DNA of 64,000 nt from Lysobacterales bacterium (GTDB lineage: Bacteria > Pseudomonadota > Gammaproteobacteria > Xanthomonadales > SZUA-38): assembly GCA_030065125.1 (NCBI GenBank), contig JASJDM010000031.1, forward strand, positions 1-64,000, given 5' to 3'. Shown here piece after piece: positions 1-8,600 of the stretch. Numbering within the stretch: the stretch's first letter is position 1; each line of letters starts with the position of its first letter. A program made the translations under genes and the position numbers. Under the pieces are notes generated by a model, which saw only the letters and a program-made list of their open reading frames with translations, was not told where the DNA came from and did no database searches.

Positions 1-314
1 TCGCCATCAGTACCGCACAGAAATGCACGCCGCACACAGCGACTCACAACATGATAGTAGGGGGTGGTTTCCGGGTGGACCTGGCGCTTCCTTGCGATGG
101 TCATGGGCTTGTTCATTGTGTCGGGTAAAGTCAGATTGCCCTGAACAACAGAGGGCAACAACGGAAAACCGCGATCAGCCCGGTAGGATTCTCCCTATTT
201 GTTGCCTGTCCCGGTTTCTGTTGCCTGTCCCGGTTTCTGGTCCCGGTTTCTGTTCGCTCCGGTCCTCGGCTCTGCTCGAAACTGTTGCTGAACTGCTGGG
301 CAGCTGAGACTGCT
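1..314. other. Non-coding stretch with short repeats
   Basis: No convincing gene is seen here. The open frames on both strands are short, overlap one another and resemble no protein I know. The distinctive content is the repeat cluster at 201-252, lying just beyond the 3' end of the GH3 gene on the opposite strand. Bases 1-200 could hold the edge of a gene outside the window, but nothing supports one. Confidence 0.5.
201..252 (+). repeat. Short repeat cluster, left of the GH3 gene
   Basis: Two adjacent full copies of the unit gttgcctgtcccggtttctg lie at 201-220 and 220-239 (sharing one base), followed by a 13-base partial copy ending at 252. The same unit recurs in the same orientation on the far side of the GH3 gene at 2222-2428. 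The repeats are seen directly; the biological class (REP-like, remnant of a mobile element, or regulatory) is unknown. Confidence 0.85.
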
Positions 315-2129
315 TCAATAATCCTGCAGTCCATGCCCGTATGGGAACAGCGCGTGAGGCGCGTGCTGATCCAGCGGCAGGTGTTCGAATTTTGCCGGCC
401 AGGCGTAGGGTGACTTGCCGGTGGGCGTAAAGCCGTCGGTGCCGAACAGGAAATCGGCTACACCGGCGCCTTCCGAACCCGGCAGCCAGGCGGCGACAAA
501 GGCATCGGAATGGGTCAAATCATCCTTGATCAGCAGCACCCGGCCTGAGATCAATACCACGATTACCTGCTTGTCCAGGGCCTTGCACTGGCGAATCAGG
601 TCTTTATGGGAATCCCGCAACTCGAGCTGGTCGCTATCTCCTTTCATCTCCGCGTAGGGATCTTCACCGACGACTACCACGACCTTTTCGGCCGGCATGT
701 CGGGATAGCAGCCCTCCGGTGCAAACTCGGTGTCGGGATTCACCGTCTTGACCCCGTCGTAAATGCTGGTGGCGCCCCGGTAATTCTCCCTGGTCCCCTG
801 CCAGTTGATCGACCAGCCGCCACTCTGCAGTCCCGTGTTGTGACCATGTACTCCCACCACGGCCAGCCTGTCATCGGCCTTCAGTGGCAACGCCTGGTTG
901 GCGCTTTTCAGCAGCACCAGTGATTCCCTGACCGCCTGGCGGGCCAGGGCCCGGTGAGCATCGGCACCCACCTGTTCCGACAGCTGCCGTTTTCCAAACG
1001 GATTACGGAACAGGCCCAGTGCAAATTTCAGCTTGAGGATACGGCGCACGGCATCATCGATGCGGCTTTGCGCGACCACCCCCTGTTCTACCGATGCCTT
1101 GAGTTCCGCCATGAATTGATAGTGATTGCCGGGTTGCATGGCCAGGTCGGCGCCGGCATTGATGACGGTATGGGGTTCGCCAAACCGAATGCCGCCGTTC
1201 CAGTCGGTCATGACCACCCCGTCAAAACCCAGTTCGTTCTTGAGCACATCGGTCACCAGGTATTTGTGCTGGTGCATGTTTATCTGGTTGACGGAATTGA
1301 AGCCCACCATGATGCTGGCGATGCCGTGCTGCACCGCGGCCTGGTAGGGGGGCAGATAATACTCCCGCAACAGCGCCTCGGAGACCGTGGCGTTACCGCC
1401 CTCGATGCCGCCGTCGGTCCCGCCATCGGCGATGTAGTGCTTGGCGGTGGCGGCCACCGTGGAGTCATCGGAAAGGTCATCACCCTGGTGGCCCCTGATG
1501 GAGGCAATCACCGCGGCGGTGGTCAGGTCCATGTCCTCGCTGAATCCCTCGTAAACCCGCCCCCAGTGTTCATGCTGCGGCATGGCAATACACGGTGAAA
1601 AGGTCCAGTTGAAACCGGTCCCGGCCACCTCGATGGCCGTGATTCGCGCCGCCTGCTCGATCAGGTCCAGGTTGCGGGTGGCGGCCATGCCAATGTTGTG
1701 CGGGAAGATCACCGCCCCTTCGAAGGTGTTCTGGCCGTGCACCGCGTCGACCCCGATCAACAGCGGTATGCCCAGGCGCGTCTGCATGGCCTGGCGCTGG
1801 AATTTGTCAAAGGTGTCGATCCAGTCCAAAGCCGTCGGCCCCGGGGTCGGTCCCTGGGTGTGGATAATGGAGCCGATCCGCCGGTCCCGGATGATTTCCG
1901 GAGAGACACTCCGTCTGTGCCAAACCGACTGGGTCATCTGGCCGATCTTCTCGTCCAGGCTCATCTCCGACATCAGCGCCTGGACCCTTGCGTCGTTGCT
2001 GGAGTAGCGGCACAGGTCAATCTGCCCGCTGCCCCAGTCGCACTGATACAGGTCAGTGCTGGTCGCCTGCGGGAGAGTGCTGCAGGCGGAAAGGGTGGCT
2101 GCGGCCAGCAGCCAAGCTGTTCGCTTCAT
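315..2129 (-). CDS. GH3 family beta-glucosidase-like lipoprotein
   Basis: Glycoside hydrolase family 3 enzyme of 604 residues, predicted to release terminal glucose from beta-glucosides or beta-glucan oligosaccharides in the periplasm or on the outer membrane. The N-terminus has a lipobox with the acylated Cys at about residue 16 (LSAC). The GH3 N-terminal TIM barrel follows (about 45-380). The nucleophile is probably Asp309 in VMTDW, and KHYIADGG is a conserved substrate-site segment. The GH3 C-terminal sandwich runs to the end, which reads LFPYGHGL as in this family. At about 600 residues it is shorter than BglX-type enzymes and lacks the fibronectin-III tail. It is transcribed alone, and its 5' leader lies in a 102-bp duplicated segment. 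The substrate cannot be fixed from sequence. Confidence 0.9.
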   Translation of the reverse strand: MKRTAWLLAAATLSACSTLPQATSTDLYQCDWGSGQIDLCRYSSNDARVQALMSEMSLDEKIGQMTQSVWHRRSVSPEIIRDRRIGSIIHTQGPTPGPTALDWIDTFDKFQRQAMQTRLGIPLLIGVDAVHGQNTFEGAVIFPHNIGMAATRNLDLIEQAARITAIEVAGTGFNWTFSPCIAMPQHEHWGRVYEGFSEDMDLTTAAVIASIRGHQGDDLSDDSTVAATAKHYIADGGTDGGIEGGNATVSEALLREYYLPPYQAAVQHGIASIMVGFNSVNQINMHQHKYLVTDVLKNELGFDGVVMTDWNGGIRFGEPHTVINAGADLAMQPGNHYQFMAELKASVEQGVVAQSRIDDAVRRILKLKFALGLFRNPFGKRQLSEQVGADAHRALARQAVRESLVLLKSANQALPLKADDRLAVVGVHGHNTGLQSGGWSINWQGTRENYRGATSIYDGVKTVNPDTEFAPEGCYPDMPAEKVVVVVGEDPYAEMKGDSDQLELRDSHKDLIRQCKALDKQVIVVLISGRVLLIKDDLTHSDAFVAAWLPGSEGAGVADFLFGTDGFTPTGKSPYAWPAKFEHLPLDQHAPHALFPYGHGLQDY

Positions 2130-2138
2130 CGGTTTCTC

Positions 2139-2240
2139 GTGGTGGCAGAATCCGGGAAGAGTAACCGAAGGCCACGAATGGCTCTAGCCGGGAATTACTT
2201 TATGTCACAGCAATGTTCTTTGTTGCCTGTCCCGGTTTCT
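2139..2240. repeat. 102-bp direct repeat, copy 1
   Basis: Bases 2139-2240 match 2245-2346 at a constant offset of 106, with one mismatch by hand alignment (t at 2217 versus c at 2323). Copy 1 ends ten bases upstream of the GH3 start codon, so it contains the gene's immediate leader and possibly its promoter. Confidence 0.9.
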
Positions 2241-2244
2241 ACCG

Positions 2245-2346
2245 GTGGTGGCAGAATCCGGGAAGAGTAACCGAAGGCCACGAATGGCTCTAGCCGGGAA
2301 TTACTTTATGTCACAGCAATGTCCTTTGTTGCCTGTCCCGGTTTCT
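2245..2346. repeat. 102-bp direct repeat, copy 2
   Basis: Second copy of the 2139-2240 segment, separated from it by four bases. Both copies end with the short gttgcctgtcccggtttct unit, which suggests the duplication arose by recombination between the short repeats (inference). Confidence 0.9.
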
Positions 2347-2428
2347 GGTCCCGGTTTCTGCACTTTGTTGCCTGTCCCGGTTTCTGCTTATGTCCTTTGT
2401 TGCCTGTCCCGGTTTCTGCCGGTTTCTG
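2328..2428 (+). repeat. Short repeat cluster, right of the GH3 gene
   Basis: Full copies of the 20-bp unit gttgcctgtcccggtttctg lie at 2328-2347, 2367-2386 and 2399-2418, with partial copies at 2348-2360 and 2419-2428. Orientation is the same as at 201-252. Several copies are preceded by tgtcctt or a variant of it, so the repeating unit is partly larger than 20 bp. Confidence 0.85.
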
Positions 2429-2612
2429 CACCATTGCCGACCTGGCTGACGCTCCTTGCATTGGGTTGTTGCACCTGGGAGAGGCCATTCAGTACCGGCA
2501 GCTGGATCGGGGGCAGGGGGAGGGGGCTATACCCTGGCCCGGGTGCACGCCATTGACGCTCCTTGGCTCCACGGAGTATGGTTTTGCGCTGCTTTGCATT
2601 GTGGGGAATTCC

Positions 2613-3185
2613 ATGCGCATCACTTTCGAGTTGAGCGACTCTGATCTGAAGCACTTTCGCGGCGTCATGAAGCACGCCATGGAGGCGCACAAGGGCACCG
2701 AGCCCAAGGCCATCATCAGCGCCGCCGAGGGTCTGCTGGCCGAAGTGAAAAAAGTCTCGGCGCCGGGATTCATCAAGTCCCGCCTGGCCAAACTGCGGGA
2801 GTTGATCGACATGCTCAACGACGAGGGCTGGGCGCTGCCAGATACCGAGCGGGCGCGGGTGGTCAGTGCGCTGGCTTACTTCAGCGATCCGGAAGACCTG
2901 ATTCCGGACGAGATTCCCGGGCTGGGATTCCTGGATGATGCCATCATGATCGAGCTGGTGGCGCGGGAGCTGAAACCTGAACTGGAAGCCTATGATGACT
3001 TCTGCCGGTACCGTTCGGCCGAGGTCAAAAGGCGTGGCCTCAAGGCTGAGGAACTGGTGCGGGAAGATTACTTCGTGAATCGCCGCAAGCAGTTGCACGC
3101 CCGCATCAAACGCCGCCGCCGGGCCGGCAAGAAACGTCGTGCAGGCGGTCGCGTCGGCTCCAACCTGAATCTGTTCGGCCGCTGA
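2613..3185 (+). CDS. YkvA-like DUF1232 protein
   Basis: A 190-residue protein. The central part (about 65-125), containing ALAYFSDPEDLIPDEIPGLG, matches the YkvA/DUF1232 signature, a short domain found in many bacterial proteins with no agreed biochemical role. The N-terminal 60 residues are helical and charged. The last 30 residues are very basic (RIKRRRRAGKKRRAGGR), which would suit nucleic acid or membrane-surface binding; that is inference. I chose the ATG at 2613 because homology-like sequence starts there. Upstream codons in the same frame run into the repeat region. Confidence 0.75.
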   Translation: MRITFELSDSDLKHFRGVMKHAMEAHKGTEPKAIISAAEGLLAEVKKVSAPGFIKSRLAKLRELIDMLNDEGWALPDTERARVVSALAYFSDPEDLIPDEIPGLGFLDDAIMIELVARELKPELEAYDDFCRYRSAEVKRRGLKAEELVREDYFVNRRKQLHARIKRRRRAGKKRRAGGRVGSNLNLFGR

Positions 3186-3290
3186 CAGACCGGTTGAACG
3201 TGCTACTATTCGCGGCCCGAGGGAAGAAGACGGGATAATCGCGGCACGGGTTAGTTCCGCGATGATGTAAAACAACGCGGAGCACCAATC

Positions 3291-5405
3291 ATGGCGAACC
3301 GCCGGAGGGGAAATCACATACGGCGCCCGGCGCTGAGACCGGCCGGCTGGCTGCTGGCCGCGGGCCTGCTGCTGTGCGCGCTGCCCGTGCTGTCCTTCGA
3401 AACCATCAACCGGATCAAGTCCGCCGGCGAGCTTCGCGTCGGCTTTCTGGAGCCAGTGACCCTGACCGGACTGGATGACCGCGAACTGGCTTTAGAGCTG
3501 GCTCAGCGTCTGGGCGTGACCGCCCGGACCGTTGGATTCAGCGGGTACGACGATTTGCTGGCGGCCCTCCGCGCCGGGACAATCGATCTGGTGGGGGAAA
3601 CCCTTGCCCTGGATCGCAGGCAGTTTGCCGACCTGGCGCCCAGCCTGCCCATTCGTCACGCCGATCTGTGGCTGGTCAGCAGCCCCTTTGTAAATCCGGG
3701 TCCGGACGCCAGCCTGGCAGTTCAGTTCGGATCGGATGCCTGGCACCAGGCGCTGGGGCTGCGGGATCAGCAATTCAGCCTGAAAGTAGTGCCCGCGGAC
3801 TGGAGCCGTGGCGAGCTGCTGCAGCGGGTGGCGGCCGGCCAGCTGGAGGCCAGCCTGGCCTACAGCCACGAGCTGGCGACCCTGGAGCTGCCCGGTCTGC
3901 GCCAGCGGCGGCAGCTGGATAATCACCTGGCCCTGGGCTGGATATTCCGCAGCCAGGATCGGGTGTTGGCCAAGCGGGTCAATGATTTCCTGCGGGAGCA
4001 CGGGCTGACCCGGCGGGTCGTGTTTCAGGATCACGGCGACTGGTCGGACATCCGCAAACGCCGGCGCATCCGCATGGTCACCGTGTATCGTCCGGAGACC
4101 TATTTCGCCTGGTCAGGACAGCTGCTGGGGTTCGAGTACGAAATGGGCAAGGCGTTCGCCGAAGCCCATGGCCTGGAGCTGGAAGTCGTCATTGCCCGGG
4201 ACGCCGCGGACATGGCGCAACGCCTGCGGGCCGGCGAGGCGGATTTCGCCGCAGGATTCCTGCTCGAGTCCGGGCTCGATCCTGACCTGGTGGCGGCGGA
4301 GCCGCACTTCCTGACCCGGGGCCGACTGGTCAGCGCGGCCGGTCGCTTCAGCCGGGTTCAAGCCACGGACCTGCATGATCGCACCCTGCTGGTGGCGAGC
4401 ACCAGCCCGCACCGTGGGGCGCTGGACCGCTGGCGCCAGGCCGGTATCGGTGTCCGGGTCAAGCTGGTGGACGGGCATGACGCGGAGATCCTGGACCTGC
4501 TGGCCCGGGGTGAGGCGGATTTCGCCCTGGTGGACGATCATCAGTATCTGCTGGAGTCCCTGTGGCGCAGCGATGTGAAGGGCTGGTTCCGCCTGGAGCA
4601 GCCATCGCCCCGGGTGTGGGCGGTGCGAGGCGAAAACCCTGAGCTGAAGCAGGTGCTGGACCAGCACTGGACCCGGGAGCGTGACCGCTGGCGTGCGCGC
4701 TCCGTTCGCAGTAAATATTTTGCCGTGGAGCAGGTCCACGAGCCCCTGAAGCAGGCGGTGGAGGCGTTTGTCCGACACGGCAGTTTCTCCCCTTATGACG
4801 ATCTGATCCGCCGTTACGCCGCCTACTACGCCTTCGACTGGCGGTTGATCATGGCGGTGGTTTTTCAGGAGAGCCGCTTCGACCCCCGGGCCGTATCACG
4901 CTCCGGCGCCCGGGGATTGATGCAGGTCCAGGACGTGGCGTCGCGCCAGGTGGGCATCACCGACCTGTTCAATCCCCAGTCCGGCATCCACGCCGGGGTC
5001 AAATACCTGGACTGGGCCCGGGCCCAGTTCGAGGCCGATCTGGACGTGCGCGACCGCACCTGGTTTTCCCTGGCCGCGTACAACGGTGGGCTGACCCACG
5101 TCAAAGCGGCACGAGCACTGGCGCGGCGCCAGGGACTGAATGACCGGCTGTGGTTCGGCCACGTGGAAAAGGCCATGGCCCTGGTGGCTTCGCCGGAGCA
5201 TGACCCGGACGGGCGCTACCAGGCGCTGGATGCCGACCAGGTCATTAATTATGTCAGCCGCATTCGTGACTACTTCGAGATGTATGTCCGGGTCACTGCG
5301 GTGCCGGTGTTGGACGAAAACCCGGGGAATCGCGCTGTGGCTGCGTCGGCGGTTGCCCCATCACCGAAAGCCTCGACAGCGGCGCTGGCCACCCCTCGCC
5401 GCTAG
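3291..5405 (+). CDS. MltF-type lytic transglycosylase with two binding-protein domains
   Basis: Predicted membrane-anchored lytic transglycosylase that cleaves peptidoglycan glycan strands. A hydrophobic N-terminal anchor (about 17-35) is followed by two tandem family-3 solute-binding-like domains (about 40-245 and 255-480) and a C-terminal SLT lysozyme-like domain (about 495-640). The catalytic Glu is Glu527 in QESRFDP, followed by the usual SGARGLMQV and AAYNGG motifs. E. coli MltF is about 520 residues with a single binding-protein domain, so this 704-residue form carries an extra copy. In MltF the binding domain senses muropeptides and controls the catalytic domain. Here two sensors could act together or one may be degenerate. 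A ribosome site (gcggag) precedes the ATG. Confidence 0.88.
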   Translation: MANRRRGNHIRRPALRPAGWLLAAGLLLCALPVLSFETINRIKSAGELRVGFLEPVTLTGLDDRELALELAQRLGVTARTVGFSGYDDLLAALRAGTIDLVGETLALDRRQFADLAPSLPIRHADLWLVSSPFVNPGPDASLAVQFGSDAWHQALGLRDQQFSLKVVPADWSRGELLQRVAAGQLEASLAYSHELATLELPGLRQRRQLDNHLALGWIFRSQDRVLAKRVNDFLREHGLTRRVVFQDHGDWSDIRKRRRIRMVTVYRPETYFAWSGQLLGFEYEMGKAFAEAHGLELEVVIARDAADMAQRLRAGEADFAAGFLLESGLDPDLVAAEPHFLTRGRLVSAAGRFSRVQATDLHDRTLLVASTSPHRGALDRWRQAGIGVRVKLVDGHDAEILDLLARGEADFALVDDHQYLLESLWRSDVKGWFRLEQPSPRVWAVRGENPELKQVLDQHWTRERDRWRARSVRSKYFAVEQVHEPLKQAVEAFVRHGSFSPYDDLIRRYAAYYAFDWRLIMAVVFQESRFDPRAVSRSGARGLMQVQDVASRQVGITDLFNPQSGIHAGVKYLDWARAQFEADLDVRDRTWFSLAAYNGGLTHVKAARALARRQGLNDRLWFGHVEKAMALVASPEHDPDGRYQALDADQVINYVSRIRDYFEMYVRVTAVPVLDENPGNRAVAASAVAPSPKASTAALATPRR

Positions 5406-5415
5406 CGCCCTTCCG

Positions 5416-5442
5416 CAGGCGCCGGCCATCCCGTGGCGCCTG
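5416..5442 (+). terminator. Hairpin after the transglycosylase gene
   Basis: Perfect 8-bp arms CAGGCGCC (5416-5423) and GGCGCCTG (5435-5442) with an 11-base loop begin about ten bases after the stop codon. The T-run that follows is weak (atttcc), so it may be a weak or Rho-assisted terminator. Confidence 0.45.
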
Positions 5443-5540
5443 ATTTCCACCGCTTCCTTGACCTCGTCCACCAGTGTCCTAGTCTGGTGTAAGGGGGTTT
5501 CCAACCGGTTTGCGCAGGACACTGCCTTCCGCAGGGTGTT

Positions 5541-5562
5541 GTGGTCACATCAATTTGACCAC
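5541..5562. promoter_or_regulatory. Inverted repeat upstream of the giant RHS gene
   Basis: GTGGTCA (5541-5547) and TGACCAC (5556-5562) form a perfect 7-bp inverted repeat with 8 bases between, about 60 bases upstream of the 3183-residue protein. The spacing suits a dimeric regulator's operator. GntR/FadR-type regulators often use TGGTC-like half sites, but no regulator is identified here. Confidence 0.35.
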
Positions 5563-5622
5563 TATGTCCACTTCCGCAGCCGCTTTGCGCGATGAGACGT
5601 AAAGGGACTATGCAAACAGCTC

Positions 5623-8600
5623 ATGGGTAATATTCCAAAGTCACGATTTCATGACGATTCTTCCGACGCCGGATCACACCGGAAAGACACAAGTGTCTTG
5701 CGCTGTCCGACGTTTCTGGCGGTCACATTTCTGCTGCTGTGGGTCGCCCCGGCACTGCAGGCCAGTGCCCAGACCATTACCCTGGGCGAGACCGTGTCGG
5801 GCTCCATCACGGCCGGGCAGGAACAGCTCTACGTGCTGGAAAATCTGCCCGTGGGCCAGCGGATATACATTGATCGAACCGCTGCCACCAACGCGAACCA
5901 GCTCAACTGGTTACTGGAGGATCGCTTCGGTCGGGTGTTGGCGGAGAATCTCACCGCGCTGAACGATCTCGGGACCGTGACGCTCATGGGAGGCGACTAC
6001 ACGCTGACGATTCGCGGCGAGTCGCCAACGGCCACGGGCGACTTCACCTTTGTTGCCGTGGATGTGGTCGACAGCGAGGGCACCCTGGCTCTGGACGTTA
6101 CCGCGAATGGCAGCATCGGCGTCATTGGCGCTACCCAGGGCTTTGACCTGCCGCTGACCGGCGGCGGGCCGGTGCGGCTGTTTTTCAGTGGCGTGTCATC
6201 CAACCAGCTCAGCTACCGCCTTACCGACGCCCTGGGCAACCTGCGCCAGGACTGGACCACCTCGGGGCCTGCGGCCAGCCCGACCTGGCACCTGCTGGAC
6301 GGTGCGAATCGGATCGAGGTGCGTGGGCGTAACGGCTTCACCGGATCCTTCAACCTGCAGGTCCGGCGGGAAGTCGAAGCGGCCCCGGCGCCGCTGATCC
6401 TCGGCGGCTCGGCCGGCTACGACAGCACTGACGTGTCCGAGACTGACGTGCTCAGTATCAGCCTGGCCAGCGCTACCCGGGTGTCCCTGGACTATGACTA
6501 CACCCACGCCAACAATGCCGGCGAATGGCGCCTGGAGCGCAGCGACGGGGCGTTGATACGCGACTGGACCGGTACCATGAACGCTGCGGCGGAGGGTCTG
6601 GCGCTGGCGGCCGGCAACTACATGCTGAAGATTCGGAGTAGCGGGGCCACGCCGGTCTCCGGCACGGTGTCCCTGCTGGAAGTCATTGACGGCAACAGCG
6701 TGCTGGCGCCGGATCAACTGGCGACCGCCACCATTACGGTTCCCGGCCAGGTTCAGCGATTCCAGTTGGCCGGCGTACCGGCCGGCGTCTATCTGCTGGA
6801 TCAGCTGGCGACGGACAACAATTCCCGCCTCAACTGGCAGATCGAAGATGCCCTCGGTCGGGCCGTGCTGCGACGCACCGCCAGCGTATCCGACGTCGAG
6901 GACATCAGTCTTCTCGGCGGTGACTATACCCTGACCGTCCTCGGCGAAGGTGCGGCCACCGGATCCGTGGACTTCATACTGGTCACGGGCACGGCGGTGG
7001 ATACGGCCGTCAGCCTGGGCGACACCATCGTCGAATCCATCAGCCAGGCCGGGGAAGTGAGGCGTTATACCTTCACTGCGCCGGCCAACCGGGAGCTGTC
7101 TATCGATCGCCTGTCCAGCTCCAATGCCGGCGGCCTCAACCTGTCCCTGGTGGATGCGGCCGGGCGCGAACTGGTCAGCCGTACTACCACCTTGCCGACA
7201 TCGACCGCAGTTTCACTGGCCGGCGGCGATTACCTGCTGACTGTTCGCGGCGAGGGCGGTGCCACGGGTGATTACACGCTGGAACTGGTGAACGTCGGTC
7301 CGACCGGCTTTACGCCGTCGGGTACCGCACTGGCCCTGGATACACCGGCGACGGCAACCATCGACACATCCGCAGCCCAGCGCTGGCAGATCACCCTGGC
7401 CGCCACCACGGAGGTCTATTTCCAGCTCGTCGACGGGCTGAGCAATCTGACCTGGTCCGTCTTCGATCCCTCGGGTGAGCCGGTGTTCGAGGGCCGGCGG
7501 GCGCGCTTCCCCGGCACGGACGACCGCGGACCCTTCGTGCTGGCCGCCGGTGTGTATACAGTGGAGCTGGAACTGGGCAGCGGCTCGCCGGCCGATTACG
7601 AGTTCCAGGCGGTGACCGTCAGTGAACCCGAGACCGCCATCGCCGCCGATACGACCATCAACGGTGCCATCGCCGGTCCGGGATCGCGGCAGGCCTACCT
7701 TTTCACGGTGGCCGCAGACACGGACTACTACCTGGAAATTCTTGCCGGAGCCTCGGCCCTGCGCTGGTCTTTCGAGGACAGTGCGGGCCAGCCCGTGTTT
7801 CCCGACTCTCCGGCGCGTTTTGCCAATGACAGCCAGGGACCCTTCCCGCTGGCCGCGGGAGATTATCGTCTGCTGTTCGACCCGTCCGGCGGGGGCACGC
7901 CCACCTTCGACTTCATCGTCCACGCTGTCGTCGATACCTCGGAGCCGCTGGTCCTGGATGCGGTACCCGTCACCGTCAGCGCAGCAATGGACATGCCCGG
8001 ACAGCAGCGCGAATACGTCCTCACCGTCGAGCCCGGCGCCGAGCAGATTTTTGTCGAAGTCGTGTCGGGCAACCTCAATCTTGACCTGACGCTGATCGAC
8101 CCGGCGGGTCGCCTGCTGCTGGACAATGTGCGCCTGGGCATAGCGGGGACCGATGACCAGGGGCCGCTGGTCACCCCGCCCGGCACCTACCTGCTGCAGG
8201 TGACCACGGGCAATCCCACCACCAGCGCATTCGAGTTCATCCTGCACCCGGTCTCCGCACCCACCGATATGGCAACGGCACTGGATCAGACCGAGACCTT
8301 GTCCGGGGTCGGGGCTGGCAGTCAGGCGCGCTACCTGCTGAACCTGGCTGATCCCTCGACCCGGGTGTTTTTCGACAGCGACGTGACGGGCAACGCCCGT
8401 GCCACGCTGACCCATCTGCAGACGGGATGGAGTCCCTTTGCTGACGCTTCTCTGTCCAATCCTGTGACGGCTGATCGCGGACCCTATTCGCTGCCGCCCG
8501 GGGACTATGCCCTGGCGGTGAATGCCCTTCCCAATTCCGGATCGCCGAGCTGGCAGCTGCGCAGCGTGGTCGACGCCAACGCCGGCGCGCTGACCATCGA

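Larger units (their letters stand above)
2130..2612. other. Repeat-rich intergenic region between GH3 and DUF1232 genes
   Basis: This 483-bp gap separates two divergent genes. The left part (2139-2346) is a 102-bp direct duplication covering the GH3 leader. Positions 2328-2428 carry more copies of the 20-bp unit. From about 2430 to 2612 there are no repeats and no obvious gene. The frame leading into the DUF1232 gene is open upstream, but that part encodes repeat-derived, low-quality peptide and is best left out of the gene. Confidence 0.6.

Noticed and set aside
201..2428. CRISPR array reading of the 20-bp repeats
   Set aside because: Copies are adjacent or irregularly spaced with no unique spacers of regular length, and no cas gene is present.
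2388..3317. A 309-codon minus-strand frame over the DUF1232 gene
   Set aside because: It is antisense to a protein with a clear DUF1232 signature and has no ribosome site or family similarity.
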